Notes: generated by a model from the letters alone, not told the origin. Shown: positions 41,298 to 50,751, counted from the first letter of the stretch. The stretch: DNA of 56,031 nucleotides from Parabacteroides sp. Marseille-P3160 (GCF_900162725.1 NZ_LT799418.1:1541145-1597175); one strand, 5' to 3'. Numbers and translations: made by a program.

Positions 41298-41305
41298 TAT
41301 ATTTG
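41298..41305 (+). promoter_or_regulatory. -7 element of the antiporter gene
   Basis: TATATTTG followed by A is an exact TAnnTTTG match, about 120 bases before the ATG at 41424, which leaves a leader of about 110 bases. No -33 is evident. Confidence 0.45.
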
Positions 41306-41423
41306 ACTTGGAGTTTTTAAGGCGGGAAAGAACCTGCCGTTGTTTATCCATGATTTCCGGGGACTATCCGATGATGTTTGTGATGCTTATTATGTATACG
41401 AATTCAAGAAACTAAAATTGATT

Positions 41424-43766
41424 ATGACACATTTGCCTCCAATTATTAGCGACTTGGCCTTCATGCTCATCATAGCGGGCATTGTTACTCTTGTCTTTAA
41501 ATGGTTGAAACAGCCTGTTGTGTTAGGGTATATTATTGCGGGATTTTTTACGGGGCCGTATATCGACTTTTTTCCGACAGTGGCCGACACTGCGAGCATC
41601 CATATCTGGGGAGAGATCGGAGTGATCTTCCTTTTGTTCGGCATGGGCCTCGAATTCAGTTTCAAGAAACTTCTTAGCAATGGAAGAACCGGCTTTATCT
41701 GTCTGCTGATGATTATACTCGGACTGGGCATTACGGGCTATTTCTTAGGCCAGTGGATGGGTTGGGGTTATTGGGAAAGCCTGATTCTCGGCTGTATGCT
41801 TTGCTTATCGTCTACGACTATCATAGTCAAGGGTTTTGAAGATCCTAAATTCAAAGGAAAGCATTTTACGGAAGTCGTATTCGGAATCTTGATTTTCGAT
41901 GACTTATTTGCTATTTTGGTTATGGTTTTCCTGGGGACGGTGGCTGTTAGCCGCCATTTCGAAGGCGCCGAAATCCTTTTAAGTTCAGGAAAATTGATTT
42001 TCTTTATGGTCGTATGGATTGTATGTGGCATATTCCTTGTCCCGACATTCCTGAAAAAAGTCAGGCGCTGGCTTAATGACGAAACGTTACTTATCGTTTC
42101 TTTGGGATTATGTTTGGGGATGGTCGTGTTCGCTACCGAAGTAGAATTATCTTCGGCTTTGGGCGCTTTCATCATGGGTTCTATTCTTGCCGAAACGATT
42201 TCCCTGGAAAATATAGAAAGGGTCACTAAACCGATAAAAGATTTTTTCGGCGCTATTTTCTTCGTTTCGGTAGGGATGATGATGGATCCGGCCATCATCG
42301 TGGAACACTACCAGAGCATAATATACATAACGCTCCTGGTTTTGGTCGGTAAAATCGTTTTTACCGCCGTCGGAGCCCGGCTTTCCGGAGAATCCATGGA
42401 GGTATCCATCCAATCGGGATTCAGTATGGCGCAGGTCGGGGAGTTCGCTTTTATCGTGGCGGGAACAGCTATTACTTACAGGTTGACTGAAAGCTATATC
42501 TACCCCATTATCATTGCCGTTTCTATCCTGACTACATTTACAACACCTTATCTGATGGCTTCGGGAGAAGGTTTTTATCGTTTTATGATGAAAAAGATCC
42601 CGGCTTCCTGGGCCGGTAAGATTATCGAAAAAGATAAGAAATTGGCAAACCCGCAACCTGTTTCGGATTGGGGGGCTTTTCTGAGAAGTTACCTGTTTAA
42701 CCTCATTATATTTGTCTCTCTGGGGATCGCCATCCTTGTCTTGGCCATTAATTTCCTGCAACCTTACCTGGCAACTTTTATCCCGGCCTTCTGGTCGAAT
42801 AACATCGCCCTCCTGCTCATCCTGGTCATTATCGCACCCATCCTGAAAGGGATTGTTTACAAGGGAGGGGAACAGCCTTATCTTATCTTGAAGCTCTGGA
42901 AGCGAAACTTCAGGTACAGGTTCGTCCTTTCCGCTCTGATCGTGATCCGTTACCTGATCGCTTTTGCTTTTGCCTATTATATCTTTTGGAGATTCCTGGA
43001 TATTCCGGTTTGGATTTCCGCGATTGTAGCCGTTTTGTTACTTTTCATCTTGTTGCGTTCCAAATTTCTTTTGAAATTATATTGGAATATGGAATACCGC
43101 TTTGTGGTCAATTTCAATCAACGGCTCATAAATGAAAGGAAAAAACAGTCGAGACGAAAGGGGAAAGTCACCGCCTTCGACCTGGACAATGAAAGTTGGA
43201 TCGAGCAGAATCTATATGCCGGGAGTTTTAAGCTTGATCCCGGATTCCAGTATGAGAATGTGATGTTGAAAGATACGGATTTCAGGCCGAAATACGGGCT
43301 GTTGATCGTCGAAGTGCTTCGTAACAGGCAAGACATCTATTTCCCGAATGGCGATTTTATTTTGCAGGCGAATGATATTATTACCGTAGTCGGTAATATT
43401 TTACAGATAAATTGCTTGGCAACGGATAAAAATAACATAACGCTCGACCGGGCTTCTCTGAAAACAATTCATAAATTTGCACGGATGCAAGATAGCGATC
43501 CTGCCTCGAAGATCAAATGCATCTCGCTGGTTATTGATGAAGATTCCGGGTTGCATGGGAAAAGCCTTTTGCAATCTGAAATGGGGCGCCGGGGGAAATG
43601 CTTCGTCGTAGGCATAGAACGTAGCAGCGGATATGAAATTAATCCGGAAGCATCGACTGTCTTTCGGAAGAATGATATTATCTGGATTGTAGGCAATAGA
43701 GAGAGTATCAATGCGACGCTGCAGGAAAATTTCCATTGCCTGAGGTTTAATGACGAAGTGTCCTGA
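41424..43766 (+). CDS. Kef-type cation:proton antiporter (CPA2) with TrkA-C domains
   Basis: From ATG 41424 the protein has 780 residues. A CPA2 membrane domain with about 12 hydrophobic segments fills about 1-385 (LGYIIAGFFTGPYIDFFP, CLSSTTIIVKGFEDPKFKG, FGILIFDDLFAILVMVFL, GAFIMGSILAETIS). A second hydrophobic block (about 415-570) has some five segments. The soluble C-terminus has two TrkA-C-like domains (about 605-680 and 695-775: DIYFPNGDFILQANDIITVVGN and IGREs-like FRKNDIIWIVGN). It should exchange K+ or Na+ for H+, gated by a ligand through the TrkA-C parts. An upstream TTG start at 41340 is not favoured. It stands alone, divergent from PUL 2. Confidence 0.9.
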   Translation: MTHLPPIISDLAFMLIIAGIVTLVFKWLKQPVVLGYIIAGFFTGPYIDFFPTVADTASIHIWGEIGVIFLLFGMGLEFSFKKLLSNGRTGFICLLMIILGLGITGYFLGQWMGWGYWESLILGCMLCLSSTTIIVKGFEDPKFKGKHFTEVVFGILIFDDLFAILVMVFLGTVAVSRHFEGAEILLSSGKLIFFMVVWIVCGIFLVPTFLKKVRRWLNDETLLIVSLGLCLGMVVFATEVELSSALGAFIMGSILAETISLENIERVTKPIKDFFGAIFFVSVGMMMDPAIIVEHYQSIIYITLLVLVGKIVFTAVGARLSGESMEVSIQSGFSMAQVGEFAFIVAGTAITYRLTESYIYPIIIAVSILTTFTTPYLMASGEGFYRFMMKKIPASWAGKIIEKDKKLANPQPVSDWGAFLRSYLFNLIIFVSLGIAILVLAINFLQPYLATFIPAFWSNNIALLLILVIIAPILKGIVYKGGEQPYLILKLWKRNFRYRFVLSALIVIRYLIAFAFAYYIFWRFLDIPVWISAIVAVLLLFILLRSKFLLKLYWNMEYRFVVNFNQRLINERKKQSRRKGKVTAFDLDNESWIEQNLYAGSFKLDPGFQYENVMLKDTDFRPKYGLLIVEVLRNRQDIYFPNGDFILQANDIITVVGNILQINCLATDKNNITLDRASLKTIHKFARMQDSDPASKIKCISLVIDEDSGLHGKSLLQSEMGRRGKCFVVGIERSSGYEINPEASTVFRKNDIIWIVGNRESINATLQENFHCLRFNDEVS

Positions 43767-43879
43767 ATGCAAACAAATGAAAGTAATCAGTACTGCTGAC
43801 GGCAACGAAATACAATAGGAAAAAACGATCGGGATAAAGGTGACGGAACATGGATGTCAAACGGTTTAAATTCTTTTCT

Positions 43880-44890
43880 ATGAAAAGGCGTGCTCTTATT
43901 CTATTCACTCTGTTTTGGTGCGTATGTTTTGGCTTGTCCGCCCAATACCGGCCGGATGTGCTGGGGGATCGGTATGTGTTCCGCACGTTCCGGATGGAGC
44001 CCGATGCCGAGGGACCGGTGGTTTGCACTTTGGTCAAGAAAGATACGGTTTTGCCTCGCAAGCGGGCTATTCTTTATATACATGGCTATAATGATTATTT
44101 CTTTCAAAAGGAATTGGGTGACAGTGCCGTAGCGCATGGTTACCATTTTTATGCACTCGATTTGCGGAAATACGGACGTTCGCTCCGTCCCTATCAGGAT
44201 GCTTTTTATTGCAGAGGTCTGGAGGAATACTTTGCCGATATCGATACGGCGTTGAGTGTCATCCGGGCGGAAGGGAATGAAACTGTCTATCTGATGGCCC
44301 ATTCGACCGGCGGGCTGATCACCCCCCTTTATCTCCATTGCAGGAAGGAGGCGAAAGTCTCCGGACTGGTGCTGAACAGCCCTTTTCTAGATATGAATAC
44401 GAGCTGGCTTATGGAAAAGATCGGCATACCGGTGGTCTCTTTTCTCGGCCGTTTCTTTCCCCGGTGGAAAGTCCAGGGCGGGGGAGGAATGTCGAATTAT
44501 GCCAGAAGTTTACTGAAGGAAGAACGAGGGGAGTGGAATTTTAATACCGAATGGAAGAAGTCATTCGGACACCCGAAACGGGCTGCCTGGTTACGCGCTA
44601 TTCACCGGGGGCATTGCCAGATAAGGAAAGGACTTTCGCTGGCTTGCCCGGTCTTGGTGCTTTCTTCCGACCGGTCGGCGAAGGAAACCGAGGAATGGAA
44701 GGATACCTATCTCCGTTCGGATGTGGTTCTGGACGTGGAAGATATTCAAAAATACGGAGCCGAATTAGGAACGCATGTGACCCGGCAAGTCATACCGGGC
44801 GGGCTGCATGACCTGATTCTTTCTCCCAGGCCGGCGCGAGATCAGGCGTACCGGGCGATTTTCCGCTGGCTGGAAGATCAGGAGCCGTGA
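43880..44890 (+). CDS. Exported alpha/beta hydrolase (serine aminopeptidase/monoacylglycerol lipase type)
   Basis: From ATG 43880 the protein has 336 residues and a signal peptide (MKRRALILFTLFWCVCFGLSAQ); an earlier ATG at 43850 adds ten residues and cannot be excluded. The hydrolase fold shows RAILYIHGYNDYFFQ (oxyanion loop), FYALDLRKYGRSLRPYQ, and the nucleophile elbow AHSTGG with the catalytic Ser. The C-terminal GGLHDLILSP holds the catalytic His. This pattern is that of the Hydrolase_4 group, which includes monoacylglycerol lipases and lysophospholipases. The substrate is unknown; it should act in the periplasm or on the surface. Confidence 0.87.
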   Translation: MKRRALILFTLFWCVCFGLSAQYRPDVLGDRYVFRTFRMEPDAEGPVVCTLVKKDTVLPRKRAILYIHGYNDYFFQKELGDSAVAHGYHFYALDLRKYGRSLRPYQDAFYCRGLEEYFADIDTALSVIRAEGNETVYLMAHSTGGLITPLYLHCRKEAKVSGLVLNSPFLDMNTSWLMEKIGIPVVSFLGRFFPRWKVQGGGGMSNYARSLLKEERGEWNFNTEWKKSFGHPKRAAWLRAIHRGHCQIRKGLSLACPVLVLSSDRSAKETEEWKDTYLRSDVVLDVEDIQKYGAELGTHVTRQVIPGGLHDLILSPRPARDQAYRAIFRWLEDQEP

Positions 44891-44955
44891 ACAGGAGGGA
44901 TGAGAACTGGAAAGATGACAGATTTTGTTATCTTTACCGGCGTTAAACCTAAAAA

Positions 44956-45528
44956 ATGCGCGTTATGTTTGATTTTATTGATAACTATCCATGGCTGCTT
45001 CCTTTTATTATCTTTTTCGGCCGTATTTGCGATGTGACTTTAGGTACGCTTCGTATTATTTTCGTATCGAAAGGAGAAAGGTATAAAGCGCCGATTATCG
45101 GTTTCTTTGAAGTCTTTATCTGGATTGTAATCATTTCGCAGGTCTTATCCCGTGCAAACGATATGGTCTCTTACCTTTCTTATGCTGCAGGATATGCTTC
45201 CGGAAACTATGTGGGAATTTTAATTGAGCAACGGGTGGCGTTCGGAGTGATTCTTTTCCGTGTCTTCACAAGGAAAGAAGGAAAGGGTTTGGCTCAATTG
45301 CTTAATAAAAACGGATTCGGTTCTACTTGTATGCACGGAGAAGGTTCCGTCTCCAAGGTTGATATTGTGGAAACGGTTATTAACAGGAAATCCGGTAAAA
45401 AAGTGGAGCGACTCATTACTTCGTATGATCCGGACGCATTCTTCCTGATAGAAGACATCCGTTCCAAACAGCGTGGCATATTCGAGAGATCGACGTCGAT
45501 CTTTGCTTATAAAAGACCCGGAAAATAA
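44956..45528 (+). CDS. DUF2179/DUF5698 membrane protein
   Basis: The 190-residue protein (a second ATG at 44965 is also possible) has three membrane segments in the first 95 residues (LPFIIFFGRICDVTLGTLRI, APIIGFFEVFIWIVIISQVL, YLSYAAGYASGNYVGILIEQ). A soluble DUF2179-like C-terminal domain follows, with GSTCMHGEGSVSKVDIVETV and DPDAFFLIEDIRS. This is the UPF0316 family, whose role is unknown; related domains bind small ligands in YitT-type proteins. A -7-like TATCTTTA at 44929-44936 lies 20 bases upstream. The Wzi-like gene begins 10 bases downstream, so the two share a transcript. Confidence 0.88.
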   Translation: MRVMFDFIDNYPWLLPFIIFFGRICDVTLGTLRIIFVSKGERYKAPIIGFFEVFIWIVIISQVLSRANDMVSYLSYAAGYASGNYVGILIEQRVAFGVILFRVFTRKEGKGLAQLLNKNGFGSTCMHGEGSVSKVDIVETVINRKSGKKVERLITSYDPDAFFLIEDIRSKQRGIFERSTSIFAYKRPGK

Positions 45529-45538
45529 AATAAATGGA

Positions 45539-47017
45539 ATGATAAAATTTAAAAAAGGCCTTTGGGCCGCAATTCTCCTGTTGGCAATTCCGTTTTCCAC
45601 CGTAGGGCAGGAAAAGGAGATCGTGGAGGCGACGGCTTATCGAATTGAAGCATTCGGTTCCGCCGCAACAGGTTCCAATACTCCTTTCTGGATGGCAAGC
45701 AACCGTTACGGAATCGTCCCCCTCGATGCAGGTAATGGTTATCTGGAAGCAGGCGTCTTTCATCACCGTTCTTTCGGCAAAGGATTTCATTGGTCGGCCG
45801 GGCTCGAACTGGCCGGAGCGAGTCCCCGTTATAAAAAAGTGTTCATCCAGCAGCTTTATGCCAACCTGTCCTATAAAGTGCTGCAATTAAGTATTGGAAG
45901 CCAGGAAAGGTACGCCTCTCTCTGGGATCGGGATCTCGGTAGCGGCGACTTAGTGCAATCATCTAATGCAAGGCCGATTCCCGAGATCAACCTAAGCTTT
46001 CCCCGCTTTGTCACCATACCGTTGACAAACGGCTGGTTGCATTTTAAAGGCGATTTTGCCGTCGGACGCTCTTTTGATACGGATTATCTGCGTGATTTCA
46101 GCAATGCCGCCCAGGTCTATAGTAAAGATGTCTTATGGCATCACAAATCGCTTTTGCTGAAAATAAATGATTCCTATGGTTCCCTGCCTCTTTCTTTTAC
46201 TTTCGGCGTAAGGCATTGGGCGCAGTGGGGAGGCGACCATTTAAAGAACGGGAAGCAACCCCAGTCGCTGAAGGACTTTGCCCGGATTGTGCTGGGAAGG
46301 GAAGGCGGGGCCGGAGCGACCCAGTCCGATCAGGTCAACGTCTTGGGTAATCATTTCGGGACCTACGATTTCAAACTTTCCTATACGCAGGAGGATTGGG
46401 CGGCTCATGCCTACTACCAGCATTATTTTGACGATAAGTCGGGGATGGAATTTAAGAACAAGACTGATGGACTCTGGGGACTGGAGTTGCAGACCGGATG
46501 TTTCCCCTGGCTGCGGAAAGTCGTCCTTGAATACGTCGATACGCGTGACCAGTCCGGACCGTTTCATTTTATAAACTTCGACCGGACGCAACATTCCGGG
46601 CGGGGAGGCGGAAGCGACAATTATTATAACAACGGGGAATATACAACAGGGGTCTCCTATTTTAACCGTTCGTTAGGTAGTCCGTTGGTTTTATCTCCCG
46701 AATATAACGAAGGAGGACAACTCGGTTTTCCGAATAACCGTATCAAAGACTGGCATATCGGGTTGGAAGGCAGCCTTTCCGGCGCCTTTTCCTATCGTTT
46801 CCTGCTTACTTTGATGAACAGTTGGGGCCAACATGCTACTCCGTTTCTACAAAAGAAAGAGGCGACGGCCTGTTTGCTGGACATCAATTACCAGCCTTCC
46901 CGTCTTAGGGGGTGGAACTTTAAAGGTTCTTTTGCCGTAGATCAAGGGAAGATGCTTGGCAATTCGGCCGGCTTCAGTCTCTCTGTCTCTAAAAGAGGGT
47001 TGCTAAAAGAGTGGTGA
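45539..47017 (+). CDS. Capsule assembly Wzi family outer-membrane protein
   Basis: From ATG 45539 the protein has 492 residues and a signal peptide ending near FSTVGQ (residue 23). The rest is rich in amphipathic beta strands with aromatic girdle residues: TGSNTPFWMASNRYGIVP (the Wzi/capsule motif), YKKVFIQQLYANLSYKVLQL, FGVRHWAQWGG, and a C-terminal strand ending FSLSVSKRG. Wzi anchors capsular polysaccharide to the outer surface in enteric bacteria. The Bacteroidetes homologues are common and not always beside capsule genes; none is seen here. A longer frame from 45473 overlaps the DUF5698 gene and is not used. It converges on plsC with a 5-base gap. Confidence 0.87.
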   Translation: MIKFKKGLWAAILLLAIPFSTVGQEKEIVEATAYRIEAFGSAATGSNTPFWMASNRYGIVPLDAGNGYLEAGVFHHRSFGKGFHWSAGLELAGASPRYKKVFIQQLYANLSYKVLQLSIGSQERYASLWDRDLGSGDLVQSSNARPIPEINLSFPRFVTIPLTNGWLHFKGDFAVGRSFDTDYLRDFSNAAQVYSKDVLWHHKSLLLKINDSYGSLPLSFTFGVRHWAQWGGDHLKNGKQPQSLKDFARIVLGREGGAGATQSDQVNVLGNHFGTYDFKLSYTQEDWAAHAYYQHYFDDKSGMEFKNKTDGLWGLELQTGCFPWLRKVVLEYVDTRDQSGPFHFINFDRTQHSGRGGGSDNYYNNGEYTTGVSYFNRSLGSPLVLSPEYNEGGQLGFPNNRIKDWHIGLEGSLSGAFSYRFLLTLMNSWGQHATPFLQKKEATACLLDINYQPSRLRGWNFKGSFAVDQGKMLGNSAGFSLSVSKRGLLKEW

Positions 47018-47022
47018 TTCCG

Positions 47023-47751
47023 TTAGCGGTATTTTTCCCATAATCCGGAAGCAATCAGGGTTCTCGCTTCATCCGCCAGGCTCTGCAGGTCTTTATGCAT
47101 CCGGTCGGTCGAAAGGGGAGGGTGGATGATCATCTCCATCCGGTGCGGGCGGAGTTTCCGGGAATGAATCGGCAGGATGTCATAGGGGCCATTCAGCGTC
47201 ACCGGAAGAATCGGCAATTGCAGGTCTATGGCAATTTGGAAAGCGCCTTTCTTAAAGCGCTCCATCTTTCCGGTCGGCGTGCGGGAACCTTCCGGGAAAA
47301 TGACGAGGGAACCTCCTTTTTTGATTGCTCTTTCCGCTTCCAATACACTTTTAGCTGCAGATTTAGGAGTCGAATTATCGACAAAGATGAACCCGGCAGC
47401 CCGGCATGCCGCACCGACAAAGGGAATCTTTCCCAGGCCTGCCTTCATCATCCATTTGATGGGAAGCCCCAAGAATCCGTAGATGAGGAAAATGTCGAAT
47501 GCTCCCTGATGATTGGCGATAACAATATAGGATTGCTTACGATGAAAATGCTCGAGCCCTTTCACCTTTACAGGGCATAAAAGTAAATAACAGGTTAGCT
47601 GTGACCAAATCTTACCGGGATAGTAAGAGAAAAATTTCTCACCTCCCAACATGCAGCCGCCAATGGTTACCAATGAGGTCAATAGGGTCAGGATGATAAA
47701 AATAGGGGCGGCTATGAACCATAAGTAAACGGTATAGAATAGTCGTTGCAT
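47023..47751 (-). CDS. plsC: 1-acyl-sn-glycerol-3-phosphate acyltransferase
   Basis: PlsC adds the second acyl chain to lysophosphatidic acid in membrane lipid synthesis. The 242-residue protein has a hydrophobic N-terminal segment (about 5-35). The acyltransferase motifs are complete: NHQGAFD with His81 and Asp86, then a GKIPFVGAACRAAGFIFVD block, and FPEGSRTPTG for glycerol-phosphate binding. LPILPVTLNGPYDILP is the last conserved block. It has its own promoter (47771-47801) and converges on the Wzi-like gene. Other lipid acyltransferases share the fold, so lyso-ornithine or similar acceptors remain possible. Confidence 0.93.
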   Translation of the reverse strand: MQRLFYTVYLWFIAAPIFIILTLLTSLVTIGGCMLGGEKFFSYYPGKIWSQLTCYLLLCPVKVKGLEHFHRKQSYIVIANHQGAFDIFLIYGFLGLPIKWMMKAGLGKIPFVGAACRAAGFIFVDNSTPKSAAKSVLEAERAIKKGGSLVIFPEGSRTPTGKMERFKKGAFQIAIDLQLPILPVTLNGPYDILPIHSRKLRPHRMEMIIHPPLSTDRMHKDLQSLADEARTLIASGLWEKYR

Positions 47752-47770
47752 AACTTTCTTTTTATAATTA

Positions 47771-47801
47771 CAAAGATAAACGCTTCTATGATTCAGCCAA
47801 C
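47771..47801 (-). promoter_or_regulatory. Promoter of plsC
   Basis: On the minus strand GTTG (47798-47801) precedes an exact TATCTTTG (47771-47778, followed by T) by 19 bases; the ATG at 47751 is 20 bases further on. Confidence 0.6.
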
Positions 47802-47846
47802 TTATTCATAAGAAAAACTACCCGTTCCTGCTTATTTTCCGGTAAA

Positions 47847-48875
47847 TCATACCTGTTCGAGCCACTCTTTGATACCTTCCGCGCATTCCCGGTTCTCAGA
47901 GGCCGTTTGGGTGCACAGACGGATATAGGATCCGTCCAATCCCCGGAAATTGGAGGCATCCCGGATCAGGATTCCTTTCTTCTTTAACAGATACTCTTTT
48001 AGTCCGGATGCTTTCCCTTTTTTCAGGCGAACCAGGAAAAAGGTCGTGGAGGTCGGCAGAACTTCCAGTTCCTCCAACCGGGAGAGAAGGGAGATGAACT
48101 CGACTGTCTCGCGCTGCCATTTGCGGATCGGCAAAGTGAACTGTGCCGGATGGCTCAGTATGAAGCGGCTTGCCTCTATCGCGAGCGCATTCACCGACCA
48201 GGGTATCAGATAGGGATAGATCCGGGCGACCAATTCCTTATCCGCCATCAGATAGCCGATCCTAAGGCCGGGGATATGATACGCCTTGGATATGGAATAA
48301 ATTAAAATCAGGTTCTTATGGTTTTTCAGGTCTTCCGGCCTCAGTGTCTCTTCGACGGTGAAAGAGGCATACGCCTGATCCACAATGAAGACGGTTTGTG
48401 GATGGGCGGCAATGAACGATAATAAGTTCGCCCGCCGCCAGAACTTTCCGTCGGGATTGTTCGGGTTACATATCCAGCAGAGATCTTGTCCTTCCACGGA
48501 TAGTGCCGCCAAGTCTTCCGATGTAGGGAAAAAGCTCAACCGGTGTTGGTAAAGCCGGCAGGCATCTTCGTACTCGGCGAAGGCCGGCATGGGGATCATC
48601 GATTGGGCGCCCTGCCAGGCTTGGGCAATCAAATAGAAGGCGCTGATCGAGCCGTTGGTAACCAAAACGCTTTCCTCCGGGATTTCGAACCGGTGGGAGA
48701 GCAAACGCCGGATACTTCCGGCATCCGGCTCGGGATAGCGTTTCAATTGGTCGAATTGTTCCTCCAAATGTTTCTTTAGTTGATCCAATATCGCTCCGTG
48801 CCAGACGTTGGAACTGAAATTGATTCGCACCTCATTCTGTGCATTATAAAAATCGTCGCCGTGTCCGAATAACAT
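47847..48875 (-). CDS. PLP-dependent aminotransferase, CobD/HisC-like (threonine-phosphate decarboxylase-type)
   Basis: This 342-residue fold-type I protein has the short length of CobD-like enzymes and opens MLFGHGDDFYNAQNEVRINF, an arrangement used by Bacteroidetes threonine-phosphate decarboxylases (HGDD, then NFSSNV). PLP contacts are CNPNNPDG (Asn), VDQAYASF (Asp/Tyr) and YSISKAYHIPGLRIGY, with the Schiff-base Lys and the phosphate-binding Arg. CobD makes the aminopropanol arm of cobalamin; HisC makes histidinol phosphate. No other cobalamin or histidine gene is present, so I cannot decide between them, though CobD looks more likely. A -7 element TATTTTTG lies at 48912-48919. Confidence 0.75.
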   Translation of the reverse strand: MLFGHGDDFYNAQNEVRINFSSNVWHGAILDQLKKHLEEQFDQLKRYPEPDAGSIRRLLSHRFEIPEESVLVTNGSISAFYLIAQAWQGAQSMIPMPAFAEYEDACRLYQHRLSFFPTSEDLAALSVEGQDLCWICNPNNPDGKFWRRANLLSFIAAHPQTVFIVDQAYASFTVEETLRPEDLKNHKNLILIYSISKAYHIPGLRIGYLMADKELVARIYPYLIPWSVNALAIEASRFILSHPAQFTLPIRKWQRETVEFISLLSRLEELEVLPTSTTFFLVRLKKGKASGLKEYLLKKKGILIRDASNFRGLDGSYIRLCTQTASENRECAEGIKEWLEQV

Positions 48876-48911
48876 CTTTTTTTTTTAAAGCTTACCTTGC
48901 CTTATGGCGAA

Positions 48912-48919
48912 CAAAAATA
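48912..48919 (-). promoter_or_regulatory. -7 element of the CobD-like gene
   Basis: TATTTTTG followed by T on the minus strand is an exact TAnnTTTG match, 36 bases before the ATG. No -33 at the right spacing is seen. Confidence 0.5.
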
Positions 48920-48991
48920 CGAATTATTCTTCTCAAAATCAGTTCTTGGAAAATTTAAACAATATCTAATATAATTGGTAAAGCGACAGGC

Positions 48992-49015
48992 GCACTTTTT
49001 TCAAATAAAAAGTGC
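48992..49015 (-). terminator. Hairpin downstream of the GH20 gene
   Basis: GCACTTTTT (48992-49000) pairs with AAAAAGTGC (49007-49015) around a 6-base loop, 18 bases beyond the stop of the hexosaminidase. The T-rich part is inside the stem and no T run follows, so termination here would be weak. Confidence 0.4.
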
Positions 49016-49033
49016 ATAATTACTTATTACACC

Positions 49034-50605
49034 CTAACCATTCTGTATTACATCTTCCTTTTCCGGGGATTGTGGCTCTTCAATAGACTTGGGATCCAAA
49101 GGATTGAAGTAATATACGCCTAATGAGTCTAAATATTTAAGGAAAACTGGCAAATGTTGCATGAATAAACTACATTCTTTATTTTTTTCAAATACCCAGG
49201 CAGCTTCCGAAAGTGCTATAAGTCGGGGAAATGTCATAAAATCCAGGCGTTTTTCATCAGCTACACGTTCCGTCCATAGAGACATTTGCATCCCCAGAAT
49301 CTGCGATTCATACCCTTTTGTCAAATGCATGATTAGAGTAGGAAAGTTATAGACATTTTCAATTGTATTATAGCCATTCCATTGACGGCCGACCTTATGA
49401 GAAGCGAATTGGATAAAATCGGCATACATTGGTCGGCGTGGAGTAAGTATAACTCGGTAACCTTGTTCCAGAGCCTTCACCAACTGTGATTCTTTATCAT
49501 GTCTCCACCACATCACCACTGCCTTATCAGGCGCAATACCCGCATCTACTATTTCATCCCAGCCAATCATGGTCTTACCCTTACTCGATACGATAGAAGC
49601 AACTTGACGTAAAAAATAATACTCCAATTCTTTTTCATCTGTTAAACCCTGTTTTTTGATGAAATCCTGTATTTCTGTATCCGTATACCAGCTCTGATTA
49701 CCATAATGAACTTCATCCCCACCTATATGGATATAGGGAGAAGGAAATAATTGCGCAACTTCATCCAATACATCACTGATAAATTGGTATGTTTTTATAT
49801 TTCCGGGATTGAAGGCGAAATCCTTCCATCGTCCCTCTCCACCGCTGGAATATTCAGGATATGCTTTACAAGCCGCCGTAGCATGTCCAGGCATATCTAT
49901 TTCCGGAATAATCATTATATGGCGTTCGGTAGCATAAGCTACGATTTCTTTAATATCCTCTTGTGTATAAAATTTCGGAGCAGCTTTAGGGTCATGCCAA
50001 TTACCAATTGCTCCTATTTGAGTCAATTTGGGGTATTTTTTTATTTCGATGCGCCACCCCGGTTCATCTGTCAAGTGCCAATGAAAAACATTCAATCGCA
50101 ATGATGCCATAATATCCAAATATTGCTTTACTTTCTCCTTCCCGAAGAAATGGCGGCTTTCATCAAGCATGAATCCTCTCCATTGATAACGTGGAGTATC
50201 TTGAATATGACAATAACGAATTTTTCCTTTGCCAAAACAGGCTAACTGTAACAAAGCTTCTTTTGCATAAAACAACCCAGCCTCCGAAGTCGCTTCCAGT
50301 AATACAGTGTCTCCTTTTACATCTAAGCTGTATCCTTCTCCCGTGTTCGACGTAGAATTGGATAAAAGTTTCAAAAGAATAATATTATGGGAAGAATCAC
50401 TTGCCGATAGTCCTCTCAACTGGCCCGATAGTTTATCAGCCAATTGAATGGCATAAGTAGAATTCCCTTTTATTTTTGTAGCTGTTGTTATATTGAATAT
50501 ACCTTTTTCAAGACTGTATATTTGTGGAGATGGAAATAAAACTTGTGATGATAATGGAATAGCAGTCCATAAGGAAAAAACAAGAAATAATATTTTAAAC
50601 TTCAT
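49034..50605 (-). CDS. GH20 beta-N-acetylhexosaminidase, exported (PUL 3)
   Basis: This 523-residue exoglycosidase removes terminal GlcNAc or GalNAc by substrate-assisted catalysis. A signal peptide (MKFKILFLVFSLWTAIPLSSQ) is followed by the GH20b domain (about 22-135). The catalytic barrel (about 140-480) has YQWRGFMLDESRHFFGKE, FHWHLTDEPGWRIEIKKYP, MIIPEIDMPGHATA, and HIGGDEVHYG with the catalytic pair Asp297-Glu298. MIGWDEIVDAG and MWWRHD are also present. It is downstream of the SusC-SusD pair but separated by a strong terminator, so it may have its own expression level. Mucin or host N-glycans and chitin-derived oligomers are likely targets. Confidence 0.95.
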   Translation of the reverse strand: MKFKILFLVFSLWTAIPLSSQVLFPSPQIYSLEKGIFNITTATKIKGNSTYAIQLADKLSGQLRGLSASDSSHNIILLKLLSNSTSNTGEGYSLDVKGDTVLLEATSEAGLFYAKEALLQLACFGKGKIRYCHIQDTPRYQWRGFMLDESRHFFGKEKVKQYLDIMASLRLNVFHWHLTDEPGWRIEIKKYPKLTQIGAIGNWHDPKAAPKFYTQEDIKEIVAYATERHIMIIPEIDMPGHATAACKAYPEYSSGGEGRWKDFAFNPGNIKTYQFISDVLDEVAQLFPSPYIHIGGDEVHYGNQSWYTDTEIQDFIKKQGLTDEKELEYYFLRQVASIVSSKGKTMIGWDEIVDAGIAPDKAVVMWWRHDKESQLVKALEQGYRVILTPRRPMYADFIQFASHKVGRQWNGYNTIENVYNFPTLIMHLTKGYESQILGMQMSLWTERVADEKRLDFMTFPRLIALSEAAWVFEKNKECSLFMQHLPVFLKYLDSLGVYYFNPLDPKSIEEPQSPEKEDVIQNG

Positions 50606-50712
50606 AATATTTTGATTTTAGAGAATTACATTGGCTAATATAAATCTTTTCCCAATAGAGAAGATTTCTTAAATTTAGTATTCCTCTTTTTTTTCATATT
50701 CTTGTATGATAA

Positions 50713-50751
50713 AAAGGCTAAAAGCTGTTTTGAGAACAAAACAGCTTTTAG
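50713..50751 (-). terminator. Rho-independent terminator between SusD and the GH20 gene
   Basis: On the minus strand CTAAAAGCTGTTTTG (50737-50751) pairs perfectly over 15 bp with its complement (50718-50732) around a 4-base loop, followed by CC and five T (plus-strand A run 50711-50715). It begins 15 bases after the SusD stop. The next gene starts about 105 bases further on. Confidence 0.9.

Noticed and set aside
41221-41415. 64-codon plus-strand open frame before the antiporter
   Set aside because: No recognisable features, spans the predicted promoter and overlaps the antiporter start.
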